DNA of 64,000 nucleotides, taken from NCBI RefSeq assembly GCF_900116605.1, contig NZ_FPBC01000020.1, forward strand, positions 1 to 64,000, in the 5' to 3' direction. Shown here piece by piece: positions 24,423 to 33,106 of this stretch. The notes beneath the pieces were generated by a model. That model saw only the letters and a program-made list of their open reading frames with translations. It had not been told where the DNA came from and made no database searches. The translations under genes and the position numbers were made by a program. This stretch comes from Pseudomonas marincola. Lineage in GTDB: Bacteria; Pseudomonadota; Gammaproteobacteria; Pseudomonadales; Pseudomonadaceae. Position 1 is the first letter of the stretch; each line of letters starts with the position of its first letter.

Positions 24423-25151
24423 ATGGGTAAATTTAATCCGTCTAATGCTCAGCACGCCGCAAGCGCCGAAGTTGCGCTGCAGCACATCACTGATGGCGTT
24501 CAGCGCTTTCGTGAGAATGTATTCCCTGAGCAACAAGCACTGTTCAAGAAACTCGCGCACCAGCAAACCCCGCACGCGATGTTTATCACATGCGCTGACT
24601 CGCGCATTGTTCCCGAACTGATTACTCAGAGCGATCCGGGCGACCTGTTCGTCACCCGTAACGTCGGTAACGTTGTGCCGCCTTACGGCCAGATGATGGG
24701 CGGCGTTTCGACCGCCATCGAATACGCGGTAATGGCGCTGGGCGTTCACCACATCATCATCTGCGGCCACTCCGACTGCGGCGCGATGAAAGCAGTTCTC
24801 GACCCGCAAACCCTCGAACGCATGCCGACCGTCAAGGCCTGGCTGCGCCATGCCGAGGTGGCCAAAACCGTAGTAGCGGAAAACTGCGGCTGCGCGGATC
24901 ACAGCACATTGGGCACGCTGACCGAAGAGAACGTCATCGCTCAGCTCGACCATCTGCGCACGCATCCGTCGGTCGCCGCGCGACTGGCCAGCGGGCAGTT
25001 GTTCATTCATGGCTGGATGTACGACATTGAAACCGGCGACATTCGCGGCTACGACGCGGAGAGCGGCCACTTTAAGAAGATCGGTGACGGTCCTCTGCCG
25101 ATGGCCACACCCCGCGCGCGTTATCTCAATTCGCAGTCTTCAGACAGCTGA
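24423..25151 (+). CDS. Beta-class carbonic anhydrase
   Basis: 242 aa. It interconverts CO2 and bicarbonate in the cytoplasm. The zinc ligands of the beta class are visible: Cys57 and the Asp59/Arg61 dyad in CADSR, and His116 and Cys119 in GHSDCG. Other family motifs are FVTRNVGNVVPP and SVAARLASGQLFIHGWMYDIETG. AGAGG lies before ATG 24423. From memory, it resembles P. aeruginosa psCA1 (PA0102), which also neighbours the cox cluster. A sulfate permease gene that follows in P. aeruginosa is absent here. Its 3' end overlaps the convergent next gene by 12 bases. Confidence 0.95.
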   Translation: MGKFNPSNAQHAASAEVALQHITDGVQRFRENVFPEQQALFKKLAHQQTPHAMFITCADSRIVPELITQSDPGDLFVTRNVGNVVPPYGQMMGGVSTAIEYAVMALGVHHIIICGHSDCGAMKAVLDPQTLERMPTVKAWLRHAEVAKTVVAENCGCADHSTLGTLTEENVIAQLDHLRTHPSVAARLASGQLFIHGWMYDIETGDIRGYDAESGHFKKIGDGPLPMATPRARYLNSQSSDS

Positions 25152-25802
25152 TTGAATATCCGCCTGCTGTAGCTCCAGCTCAACCCCGAGCTGGCGCGAC
25201 AAGCATGGCCAGCGCTTCCAGGCAGCCTCGACCGTCGGGTCGTTGAGGCGCTCACGGTAAGCATGCACCGAGGCCTGATCAAAGGTTTCGCTGTCGAGCA
25301 AACCGTCCAGCGCCTGCTGCACTGCCTCATCCAGCTGGTTGGCAAACGTCTCGCCAATCAGTTGATGAGCAATCAGATTGGCCACCGTGGTATCCAGCGG
25401 AATCAGCGGCTGGCCAAGGTGGGCGATATAGCGGTCGTTAACTTCCTCCACCAACCTGTGCGCCAGATAAGCCTCATCCAGCAGGCAATCGAGCCCCTCA
25501 TGCCCGGCCATGACTGGTGGCGGGTGCAGAAAGAACTCTTCGGCAACTTTCAGTACAGGTTTGATCTGCAACTCGATACCCGCTTCACGCGCCACCTGAT
25601 TGGCTGCGTCGAGCATGTCGGGCACCTGCTCGATGTAAGCGTGCACAAACCGGCCAAGCACACCTGCGGTATCGGCTCCGGTAAGCCGGATAGCCGGATG
25701 CAGGGCATCAATGCTGGCAGACAATTGATCGGCGAGACGCGGCTGTTGCGCCTCCTGTTGCTGGGCGCGCTGAATCAGCGTGCGCAAAGCGGCAATATTC
25801 AT
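25140..25802 (-). CDS. Conserved hypothetical protein (PA0104-like)
   Basis: 220 aa, largely alpha-helical, acidic and Gln-rich in the first 30 residues; no signal peptide, membrane helix or known motif. LIAHQLIGETFANQLDEAVQ and the C-terminal VEAAWKRWPCLSRQLG are the most distinctive segments. It sits divergent from coxB and its 3' end overlaps the carbonic anhydrase gene by 12 bases tail to tail. A gene of this kind occupies the same place beside coxB in P. aeruginosa, from memory. Function unknown. Confidence 0.7.
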   Translation of the reverse strand: MNIAALRTLIQRAQQQEAQQPRLADQLSASIDALHPAIRLTGADTAGVLGRFVHAYIEQVPDMLDAANQVAREAGIELQIKPVLKVAEEFFLHPPPVMAGHEGLDCLLDEAYLAHRLVEEVNDRYIAHLGQPLIPLDTTVANLIAHQLIGETFANQLDEAVQQALDGLLDSETFDQASVHAYRERLNDPTVEAAWKRWPCLSRQLGVELELQQADIQSAV

Positions 25803-26165
25803 GACTACTCCATAACCAGGACATGAACGACTACATTAGCTGGAGAATCTCCAGCGCTAAGATTTGATTGTCATAATTTATTAACGCTTATGCGACAGCG
25901 CTATATCCCGGTGCACAAAAAAACTTTCTCGCCCCAGACCCGCACTGCCTCTAAGACACGCTCGACAACGCCACGGAGTTTTTCGGTTTGGCATTGCGGG
26001 CCGACAAGTGGCGTCTATACTCGAATTCGAAAGGCAGTATCTGATGGAACCGGACGGGCTTTAGGCACGGATAGGTTTCGACAGTTGTCGCCAGTTCCTT
26101 GGCAGTCGATCCCTTAGCCGCAGGCTTCGCCGGCGGGATAACAAGAACCATAAGGGGAACCCGCA
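25803..26165. other. Divergent promoter region before coxB
   Basis: This 363-base gap has no credible gene. It carries an AT-rich patch at 25862-25888, a -10-like TATACT at 26016-26021 and a leader of roughly 140 bases before coxB. No clear Anr, RoxR or sigma-54 site was identified. Confidence 0.6.
26016..26021 (+). promoter_or_regulatory. Candidate -10 of the cox operon
   Basis: TATACT preceded 16 bases upstream by TTGCGG (25994-25999), a weak -35. It is the best sigma-70-like pair in the gap before coxB. Confidence 0.35.
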
Positions 26166-27290
26166 ATGTCGCGACATCCACACGTTTGGATGGGTATCCT
26201 GCTGTGGTTGGTTTTCGGCACCGCTCAGGCCAGTTGGACCACCAACATGACCCCTGGCGCGACCGAAGTCAGCCGCTCGGTATTCGACCTGCACATGACC
26301 ATTTTCTGGATCTGCGTCGTCATCGGCGTCGTGGTCTTTGGTGCCATGATCTGGTCGATGATTATCCATCGTCGCTCCACCGGCCAGGAGCCTGCACACT
26401 TCCATGAAAGCACCACTGTCGAGATTCTCTGGACGGTCGTGCCCCTGCTGATTCTGGTAGTCATGGCGGTGCCTGCAACCAAGACCCTGATCAATATCTA
26501 TGACAGCTCGGAGTCGGATCTCGACATCCAGGTCACGGGTTATCAGTGGAAATGGCACTACAAATATCTGGGCCAGGATGTTGAGTTCTTCAGCAACCTG
26601 ACCACGCCGCAAGCCCAAATCAATAATCAGGAAGCCAAAGGCGAGAATTACCTGCGCGAGGTCGATAACCCGCTGGTGATTCCGGTGGACGCCAAAGTGC
26701 GCTTTTTGATCACGTCAGCAGACGTCATACATGCGTGGTGGGTGCCGGCGATGGCGGTGAAGAAAGACGCCATCCCCGGCTTCATCAACGAATCTTGGAC
26801 ACGCATGGACACGCCCGGCACCTATCGCGGCCAATGCGCCGAGCTGTGCGGCAAGGACCACGGCTTCATGCCGATTGTGGTCGAGGTCAAATCCAAGCCG
26901 GACTTCGAAGCCTGGCTGGCCAAGCGTAAGGAAGAAGCGCTGGCCGAGAAGGAACTGACCAGCAAGGAGTGGACGCTTGAAGAACTCAGCGCCCGCGGCG
27001 AAAAAGCCTATGCCACCAACTGCGCCTCATGCCACCAGGCCAACGGCGAAGGTTTACCGCCAATGTTCCCGGCGCTGAAAGGCTCATCAGTCGCAACCGG
27101 CCCGGCCGAGGAGCATATCCACACCGTGGTCGAGGGCCGTCCTGGCACTGCAATGGCCGCGTTCGGCAAGCAACTGTCGGAAGTCGATATCGCTGCAATC
27201 ATCACTTACGAGCGCAATGCCTGGGGTAACAAAGTGGGCGACATGGTTACGCCTAAAGACATCCTCGATTTCAAAAAGGCTAAGGAGTAA
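26166..27290 (+). CDS. coxB: Cytochrome c oxidase subunit II with fused cytochrome c domain
   Basis: 374 aa. Residues 1-22 are a signal or first helix, followed by two membrane segments (near 38-60 and 85-105). The periplasmic CuA domain has VTGYQWKWHYKY and ligands Cys224, Cys228 and His232 in CAELCGKDHGFM. A C-terminal class I cytochrome c follows with CASCH (Cys286, Cys289, His290) and a Met-containing tail. This makes the enzyme caa3-type: electrons can enter through the fused heme c. GGGG precedes the ATG. It opens the operon coxB-coxA-cox11-coxC, 5 bases before coxA. Confidence 0.96.
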   Translation: MSRHPHVWMGILLWLVFGTAQASWTTNMTPGATEVSRSVFDLHMTIFWICVVIGVVVFGAMIWSMIIHRRSTGQEPAHFHESTTVEILWTVVPLLILVVMAVPATKTLINIYDSSESDLDIQVTGYQWKWHYKYLGQDVEFFSNLTTPQAQINNQEAKGENYLREVDNPLVIPVDAKVRFLITSADVIHAWWVPAMAVKKDAIPGFINESWTRMDTPGTYRGQCAELCGKDHGFMPIVVEVKSKPDFEAWLAKRKEEALAEKELTSKEWTLEELSARGEKAYATNCASCHQANGEGLPPMFPALKGSSVATGPAEEHIHTVVEGRPGTAMAAFGKQLSEVDIAAIITYERNAWGNKVGDMVTPKDILDFKKAKE

Positions 27291-27295
27291 GGGAC

Positions 27296-28885
27296 ATGAG
27301 TGCAGTGATCGATCACGGTCATGCCGGACATGACCATCACCACGGCCCGGCCAAGGGGCTGATGCGTTGGGTATTGACCACCAACCACAAAGACATCGGC
27401 ACCATGTATCTGTGGTTCAGCTTCGCCATGTTCCTTCTCGGCGGCAGCTTTGCCATGGTTATCCGCGCCGAACTGTTCCAGCCGGGCTTGCAGATTGTCC
27501 AGCCGGAATTCTTCAACCAGATGACCACCATGCACGGCCTGGTGATGGTGTTCGGTGCGGTAATGCCCGCGTTTGTCGGCCTGGCCAACTGGATGATTCC
27601 GTTGATGGTCGGCGCGCCGGACATGGCCCTGCCGCGCATGAACAACTTCAGCTTTTGGTTGCTGCCAGCAGCGTTCACGTTGCTGGTGAGCACCTTGTTC
27701 ATGGAAGGCGGCGGACCAAACTTCGGCTGGACGTTCTACGCCCCGCTCTCGACCACTTACGCACCCGCCAGCGTGACCTTTTTCATTTTCGCCATTCACC
27801 TGATGGGCTTCAGCTCGATCATGGGCGCGATCAACGTGATCGCCACCATCCTCAACCTGCGCGCCCCCGGCATGACGCTGATGAAAATGCCGCTGTTCGT
27901 CTGGACCTGGCTGATTACCGCCTTCCTGCTGATCGCCGTGATGCCGGTCTTGGCGGGTGTGGTAACCATGATGCTGATGGACATCCACTTCGGCACCAGC
28001 TTCTTCAGTGCGGCCGGCGGTGGTGATCCGGTGCTGTTCCAGCATGTGTTCTGGTTCTTCGGCCACCCCGAGGTGTACATCATGATCCTGCCTGCCTTCG
28101 GCGCAGTCAGCTCGATCATCCCGACCTTCGCCCGTAAACCGCTGTTCGGCTACACCTCGATGGTTTACGCGACCGCCTCGATTGCCCTGCTGTCGTTTCT
28201 GGTCTGGGCGCACCACATGTTCACCGTGGGCATTCCGCTCACCGGCGAGCTGTTCTTTATGTACGCGACCATGCTTATTGCCGTGCCTACCGGGGTGAAG
28301 GTGTTCAACTGGGCCAGCACCATGTGGCAGGGTTCGATGACCTTCGAGGCGCCGATGCTGTTCTCGGTGGCCTTCGTGATTCTGTTCACTATCGGCGGGT
28401 TTTCCGGGCTGATGCTGGCCATCGCGCCGGCAGACTTCCAGTATCACGACACCTACTTTGTGGTTGCGCACTTCCACTATGTACTGGTGCCAGGCGCCAT
28501 CTTCGGCATCTTCGCTTCGGCGTATTACTGGCTGCCAAAGTGGACCGGGCACATGTACGACGAAACCCTCGCCAAGCTGCATTTCTGGATGAGTTTCATC
28601 GGCATGAACATGGCGTTCTTCCCGATGCACTTTGTCGGGCTGGCAGGCATGCCGCGGCGTATTCCCGACTACAACATGATGTTCGCCAACTTCAACATGA
28701 TATCCAGCATTGGCGCATTCGCGTTCGGGGCCACGCAGCTGCTGTTCCTGTTCATCGTCATCAAGTGCATCCGTGGCGGCAAGCCAGCACCGGCAAAACC
28801 GTGGGACGGTGCCGATGGCCTAGAGTGGACTGTGCCTTCACCGGCGCCGTACCACACCTTCTCCACTCCGCCTGAAGTGAAGTAG
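27296..28885 (+). CDS. coxA: Cytochrome c oxidase subunit I
   Basis: 529 aa, about 12 membrane helices. It carries heme a and the heme a3-CuB centre where oxygen is reduced, and pumps protons. Signatures are TTNHKDIGTMY, FFGHPEVYIMILPAFG (CuB His, the D-channel Glu and the cross-linked Tyr), WAHHMFTVG and the heme-binding HDTYFVVAHFHYVLVPGA. The N-terminus is His-rich (HGHAGHDHHHG). It lies 5 bases after coxB and 2 bases before cox11. Confidence 0.98.
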   Translation: MSAVIDHGHAGHDHHHGPAKGLMRWVLTTNHKDIGTMYLWFSFAMFLLGGSFAMVIRAELFQPGLQIVQPEFFNQMTTMHGLVMVFGAVMPAFVGLANWMIPLMVGAPDMALPRMNNFSFWLLPAAFTLLVSTLFMEGGGPNFGWTFYAPLSTTYAPASVTFFIFAIHLMGFSSIMGAINVIATILNLRAPGMTLMKMPLFVWTWLITAFLLIAVMPVLAGVVTMMLMDIHFGTSFFSAAGGGDPVLFQHVFWFFGHPEVYIMILPAFGAVSSIIPTFARKPLFGYTSMVYATASIALLSFLVWAHHMFTVGIPLTGELFFMYATMLIAVPTGVKVFNWASTMWQGSMTFEAPMLFSVAFVILFTIGGFSGLMLAIAPADFQYHDTYFVVAHFHYVLVPGAIFGIFASAYYWLPKWTGHMYDETLAKLHFWMSFIGMNMAFFPMHFVGLAGMPRRIPDYNMMFANFNMISSIGAFAFGATQLLFLFIVIKCIRGGKPAPAKPWDGADGLEWTVPSPAPYHTFSTPPEVK

Positions 28886-28887
28886 CC

Positions 28888-29439
28888 ATGTCGACCTCGA
28901 CAGACATCTCACGCCTGATCAAACGCCTGGTCGTTGTGGTGGTGCTGATGTTCGCCTTCGGTTTTGCCCTGGTGCCGATTTACGACGTGATGTGCAAAGC
29001 GTTCGGCATCAATGGCAAACCCGATGGCACGGCCTACGAAGGCACACAGGTAATTGATGACAGCCGCGAAGTGCGGGTGCAGTTTCTGGCCACCAACAAT
29101 GCCGACATGAGCTGGGATTTCTATCCGGAAGGTGACGAAATCACGGTCAATCCCGGCGGCGTCAACCAGATGCTGTTTGTCGCCCACAACCCGACCGACA
29201 AGCCCATGACGGCGCAGGCGATTCCCAGTATCGCGCCCTCCGAGGCTGCCGCTTACTTTCACAAGACCGAGTGTTTTTGCTTTAGCCAACAAGTGCTGCA
29301 ACCCGGCGAAAGAGTCGAGATGCCAGTGCGTTTCATTGTTGATCGCGACATGCCCAAGGATGTGCGTCACCTGACGCTGTCCTACACCCTGTTTGATGTG
29401 ACTGCGCGTAAACCACCTGTCGCACAGGTGAGCCAATAA
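28888..29439 (+). CDS. ctaG: Cytochrome c oxidase assembly protein Cox11/CtaG
   Basis: 183 aa. One N-terminal membrane helix (about residues 13-33, ending VPIYDVMCKAFGINGK), then a periplasmic immunoglobulin-like copper domain with FHKTECFCFSQQ, the copper-binding Cys motif of Cox11. It inserts CuB into subunit I. Its location between coxA and coxC is the usual place in proteobacterial aa3 clusters. It overlaps no gene but is only 2 bases from coxA and 11 from coxC. Confidence 0.95.
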   Translation: MSTSTDISRLIKRLVVVVVLMFAFGFALVPIYDVMCKAFGINGKPDGTAYEGTQVIDDSREVRVQFLATNNADMSWDFYPEGDEITVNPGGVNQMLFVAHNPTDKPMTAQAIPSIAPSEAAAYFHKTECFCFSQQVLQPGERVEMPVRFIVDRDMPKDVRHLTLSYTLFDVTARKPPVAQVSQ

Positions 29440-29450
29440 GGAGAACAAAG

Positions 29451-30347
29451 ATGGCCGGGGCAAAAACTCATGACCCGTATTACGTTCCCGCTCAAAGCAA
29501 ATGGCCAATAATCGCCACTGTCGGCATGTTCGTCACCGTTTTCGGGGTCGGCACGTGGTTCAACGACATGAAGGCTGGGCATGAATCGTCCCACGGCCCG
29601 CTGATTTTCTTCTGCGGCGGGTTGGTGCTGGCCTACATGCTGTTCGGCTGGTTCGGCGCAGTTATCAAAGAGAGCCGGGGCGGCTTGTACAGCCCGCAAA
29701 TGGACCGCTCGTTCCGCTGGGGCATGAGCTGGTTCATCTTCTCCGAGGTGATGTTCTTTGCTGCCTTCTTTGGCGCCCTGTTCTATGTCCGGCATTTCGC
29801 CGGGCCGTGGCTGGGCGGCGAAGGCGACAAAGGCGTTGCCAACATGCTCTGGCCCGGTTTTGAATTTTCCTGGCCACTGCTGAATACGCCAGACCCGCAA
29901 AAATACCCGGCGCCGGAAGGCATCATCAGCCCTTGGGGTTTGCCGCTGCTGAACACCATTTTGCTGGTGTCTTCCAGCGTTACCCTGACGCTGGCGCACC
30001 ATGCCATGCGCAAAAACCATCGCACGCCGTTAAAGGTCTGGCTGGCGCTCACCATCATTCTGGGCCTGGCGTTTCTCGGCTTTCAGGCCGAGGAATACAT
30101 CCACGCCTATAACGAATTGGGCCTGACACTCGGCTCAGGCATCTACGGCGCGACATTCTTCATGCTCACCGGATTTCACGGGGCGCACGTAACGCTGGGT
30201 GTGCTGATGCTGTCGATCATGTTTATCCGCATCCTCAAAGGACACTTCAATGCCGACCAGCACTTCGGCTTCGAGGCCGCCAGTTGGTATTGGCACTTTG
30301 TGGATGTGGTGTGGATCGGCCTGTTCGTATTCGTCTACGTGCTGTGA
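29451..30347 (+). CDS. coxC: Cytochrome c oxidase subunit III
   Basis: 298 aa with seven predicted membrane helices. Family motifs are YYVPAQSKWPI at the start, FFAAFFGALFY near residue 103 and FHGAHVTLG. The C-terminus ASWYWHFVDVVWIGLFVFVYVL is typical. It stabilises the oxygen-reducing core. AAGGAG lies before the ATG. It is the last gene of the structural operon; a GC hairpin follows. Confidence 0.97.
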   Translation: MAGAKTHDPYYVPAQSKWPIIATVGMFVTVFGVGTWFNDMKAGHESSHGPLIFFCGGLVLAYMLFGWFGAVIKESRGGLYSPQMDRSFRWGMSWFIFSEVMFFAAFFGALFYVRHFAGPWLGGEGDKGVANMLWPGFEFSWPLLNTPDPQKYPAPEGIISPWGLPLLNTILLVSSSVTLTLAHHAMRKNHRTPLKVWLALTIILGLAFLGFQAEEYIHAYNELGLTLGSGIYGATFFMLTGFHGAHVTLGVLMLSIMFIRILKGHFNADQHFGFEAASWYWHFVDVVWIGLFVFVYVL

Positions 30348-30355
30348 GTCTGCCG

Positions 30356-30379
30356 GCGGGCTGCTTGCGGCCCGCTTTA
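30356..30379. terminator. Hairpin after coxC
   Basis: GCGGGC (30356-30361) pairs with GCCCGC (30370-30375), followed by TTTA. It overlaps the stop codon of the convergent DUF2909 gene. Confidence 0.45.
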
Positions 30380-30580
30380 CCACGTGACATGCGAGGCCAG
30401 TTGGCCCGTGTAAAAACCCCAGGCAATCAGTGCCACAGTCAGAACCGCCAGAGAGACCCGAACAGTAAGCGCGTTAACCACCCGTGAGGTGCGGCCCTCG
30501 TCCTTGACCAGAAAGAACAGGCCGCTGAACAGACTGACCAGTGTGGCCAGTAACAGCAAAACGATCGCGGCTTTGAGCAT
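30377..30580 (-). CDS. DUF2909 small twin-transmembrane protein
   Basis: 67 aa with two hydrophobic helices (about residues 4-25 and 41-63) separated by a short polar loop, KDEGRTSR. AAGGAG stands 8 bases before the ATG at 30580. Such genes sit among cytochrome oxidase assembly genes in pseudomonads and relatives, so a role in oxidase biogenesis is inferred from context only. It is convergent with coxC and divergent from the surf1 gene. Confidence 0.8.
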   Translation of the reverse strand: MLKAAIVLLLLATLVSLFSGLFFLVKDEGRTSRVVNALTVRVSLAVLTVALIAWGFYTGQLASHVTW

Positions 30581-30675
30581 TCATGGACTCCTTGGTGAGC
30601 AGTGAAGTGATAAGGGGAAATGATGCAATGCAGCTTCAGTATAGTCCGCCAGCAACAGCCAGCCGGGAGCGCGCC

Positions 30676-31407
30676 ATGAGCCGCTTTCGCCCTGGCTGGC
30701 TGCCTACGTGCGTGGTCTTGCTGCTGTTGCCGGTACTCATCGGGCTGGGCTTCTGGCAGCTCCAGCGCGCGCAGGAAAAACGCGAAATCATAGCGGCCAA
30801 TACCCTGCAGGAAATGGCCGCGCCCATCAGCCTGCTGCAAGCGCAAACGCTGGCAAAACCGGCTTACACCCGGGTGAAGCTGGTCGGCCGTTTCGACGCG
30901 CAACACAGCCTGTATCTGGATAACAGCATTCGAGACGGGCATGTTGGCCTCGAAGTGCTGCAACCCTTTTTCGATCAGGCCAGCGGCCTTTGGGTACTGC
31001 TCAATCGCGGTTGGCTGGCGTGGCCGGATCGTCGCGTGCAGCCGACGCTGGACACGCCGCAAGGCCCGCAAAGTGTTATCGCCGAAGTCTATGTGCCGCT
31101 CGGTGGCGGGCTCAATCTGGCCAGCAGCGAGGCTGGCACAGGCTGGCCGCAGTTAATCAGCAAAGTCACCCCAACAGACGTTTGGCAGCGCCTGCAGCGC
31201 GATGGCTACGCCTACGAAATGCGCTTCGAAAGTGGCGCCGGTGCTCTGCACACAGGCTGGCCAGTAGTCGCCATGTCGCCTGACACCCATACCGGTTATG
31301 CCGTGCAGTGGTTTGCCATGTCGGCGGCGCTGCTCGGCTTGTTTATTTACCTTGGTTTGCACAATGCGCGGGAGACTCGCCATGAACCCAGCAATCACCT
31401 TGCCTGA
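30676..31407 (+). CDS. SURF1 family cytochrome oxidase assembly protein
   Basis: 243 aa. Two membrane helices, at about residues 8-28 (LPTCVVLLLLPVLIGLGFWQL) and 216-236, enclose a periplasmic domain with GRFDAQHSLYLDN and VLLNRGWLA. SURF1 helps insert or stabilise heme a in subunit I. ATG 30676 places the first helix at the N-terminus as in relatives; in-frame starts at 30628 and earlier would add an unusual leader. The 3' end overlaps the next gene by 26 bases. Confidence 0.9.
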   Translation: MSRFRPGWLPTCVVLLLLPVLIGLGFWQLQRAQEKREIIAANTLQEMAAPISLLQAQTLAKPAYTRVKLVGRFDAQHSLYLDNSIRDGHVGLEVLQPFFDQASGLWVLLNRGWLAWPDRRVQPTLDTPQGPQSVIAEVYVPLGGGLNLASSEAGTGWPQLISKVTPTDVWQRLQRDGYAYEMRFESGAGALHTGWPVVAMSPDTHTGYAVQWFAMSAALLGLFIYLGLHNARETRHEPSNHLA

Positions 31408-31978
31408 AGTGTCGCCGCAACGTCGCTGGCGCGGCCGTTTGCAGCTAATCCTGATTCTGACCATTGTGATTGGCCCGATGATTCTGGCCACGGCCATGTA
31501 TCAGTGGCGCTTCTGGGTGCCCGATGCGCGCAATTATCACGGTGAACTGCTGGGCACCGGAACCGGCGTTGCCGATCTGGGCGTTGTCGGCGATCAGGAC
31601 AAGCGCTGGCAGTTGCTGGTCACCGCGCCCGACAGTTGCAATACCGATTGCAAGCAACTGGTGTATCTGGCCCGGCAGATCAATATCGGCCTGAACCGCG
31701 AAGCCACCCGCGCCACTCACGCCATTGCGCTGTCCCAGCCGTTGCAGACCGACTACGACGCGCTGCTCAAGCGCGAATTCCCGCAGCTGTCGCGCTACAC
31801 CCTCGAGCCGCAAGCCTATGCCGCCACTGTCAGCAAAACGGCCGGCAAGCTCGATGCGCCGCAACTGTGGATCGTCGACCCACACGGCAATCTGGTGCTG
31901 CGTTACGCCAACGGCACCAGCGGCAAGGCGATTTTGAAAGACCTGATTCTGCTGCTGAAGATTTCACGCATCGGTTAA
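31382..31978 (+). CDS. Membrane-anchored thioredoxin-like protein with CxxxC motif, oxidase-cluster associated
   Basis: 198 aa. One membrane helix (about residues 21-43) and an outward-facing domain. The segment LLVTAPDSCNTDCKQLVYLARQIN has Cys86 and Cys90 as CxxxC, the same spacing as the copper-binding CPxxC of SCO proteins. PQLWIVDPHGNLVLRY resembles the late thioredoxin-fold strands of SCO. It looks like a divergent SCO relative (PA0111-like, from memory). Its ATG lies inside the 3' end of surf1, so they are coupled. A copper or thiol role in CuA assembly is inference. Confidence 0.75.
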   Translation: MNPAITLPEVSPQRRWRGRLQLILILTIVIGPMILATAMYQWRFWVPDARNYHGELLGTGTGVADLGVVGDQDKRWQLLVTAPDSCNTDCKQLVYLARQINIGLNREATRATHAIALSQPLQTDYDALLKREFPQLSRYTLEPQAYAATVSKTAGKLDAPQLWIVDPHGNLVLRYANGTSGKAILKDLILLLKISRIG

Positions 31979-32036
31979 AGGCAACGCTGAATACCTGACA
32001 AGAGGCACCCTCGCGCTCAACAGTAAGGCGATAACC

Positions 32037-33083
32037 ATGACCAAACCGGCTTATCGAATTGCCCTGCTCGCCACCCTTCTGGCATTGCTTGTCGTGATGC
32101 TCGGCGCCTACACACGCCTCAGCCATGCTGGCCTAGGTTGCCCAGACTGGCCTGGCTGCTATGGCTTTATCGGCGTGCCGATGAGCGAGCACAAGCAAGC
32201 GTTGGCCGAAACACGTTTCCCTGCTGCACCGGTTGAGGTCGCCAAGGGTTGGGCCGAGATGATTCACCGCTACTTTGCCGGCAGTCTGGGTCTGGTCATT
32301 CTGGGCTTGGCGATCCATGCGCTGCGCAATCGGCACCTGCCTGATCAGCCACTGAAACTGCCGGTGTTTTTGCTTGGGCTGGTTATTGTGCAAGCCGCAT
32401 TTGGTATGTGGACGGTCACGCTAAAGTTGTGGCCGCAAGTGGTAACCGCACACTTGCTCGGCGGTTTCTCGACGCTTTCCCTGTTGTTTTTGCTGACGCT
32501 GCGTCTCTCGGGAAAATTTGCCGTGTTGCCGGACATCAGCCAACGCACGCGGCGTCTGGCAATGCTGGGATTGGCACTGGTAATCGGCCAGATAGCACTG
32601 GGCGGCTGGGTCAGCAGCAATTACGCCGCGGTGGCCTGCGTCGACCTGCCCACCTGCCACGGCCAATGGTGGCCGAACATGGACTTTGCCAACGGCTTTC
32701 ACCTGACCCAGCACATCGGCCCCAATTATCTGGGCGGCCAACTCGACAGCGACGCCCGCACCGCCATCCACATGACCCATCGCATCGGCGCCGTGCTGGT
32801 GACGCTCACCCTGCTGACTCTTGCATGGCAATTGCGCGCGCAGGGTTTGCCAAAGCTTTCGTTACTGCTGGTTCTGGCTCTGCTGACTCAGGTCAGTCTG
32901 GGCATCAGCAATGTCCTGCTGCACCTGCCACTTGCCGTGGCGGTGGCGCACAACGCCTGCGGCGCGGGCCTGTTGCTGTGTCTGGTACTGATCAACTATC
33001 GGCTGCGCCCGGTTGCACTGCCAGCGAGTTCACCCGCAAAACACATGGCATCGCTGCCGATCAAGTCGCTGCGTACGGAATAA
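32037..33083 (+). CDS. ctaA: Heme A synthase (Cox15/CtaA)
   Basis: 348 aa, about eight membrane helices. It oxidises the C8 methyl of heme O to the formyl of heme A. Motifs are GAYTRLSHAGLGCPDWPGCYG at residues 24-43, EMIHRYFAGSLG (heme His), the second-half WVSSNYAAVACVDLPTCHGQWWP with its Cys pair, and AIHMTHRIGA. A weak AAGG precedes the ATG. It lies 58 bases after the CxxxC gene and 23 bases before ctaB. Confidence 0.95.
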   Translation: MTKPAYRIALLATLLALLVVMLGAYTRLSHAGLGCPDWPGCYGFIGVPMSEHKQALAETRFPAAPVEVAKGWAEMIHRYFAGSLGLVILGLAIHALRNRHLPDQPLKLPVFLLGLVIVQAAFGMWTVTLKLWPQVVTAHLLGGFSTLSLLFLLTLRLSGKFAVLPDISQRTRRLAMLGLALVIGQIALGGWVSSNYAAVACVDLPTCHGQWWPNMDFANGFHLTQHIGPNYLGGQLDSDARTAIHMTHRIGAVLVTLTLLTLAWQLRAQGLPKLSLLLVLALLTQVSLGISNVLLHLPLAVAVAHNACGAGLLLCLVLINYRLRPVALPASSPAKHMASLPIKSLRTE

Positions 33084-33106
33084 CAATAACGACGAGGAGA
33101 GACCCA

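Noticed and set aside
25988..26003. Sigma-54 (-24/-12) promoter before coxB
   Set aside because: TTGGCATTGC has a GG and GC but at the wrong distance for the required 10-base spacing.
27206..28630. Long open frame (474 codons) on the minus strand opposite coxA
   Set aside because: The product is very His/Gln/Glu-rich without hydrophobic core. It mirrors the codon usage of coxA and is not credible as protein.
32408..33106. In-frame upstream extension of ctaB through ctaA
   Set aside because: The real ctaB starts at 33107 with a clear ribosome site and family N-terminus; the extension is the alternate frame of ctaA.
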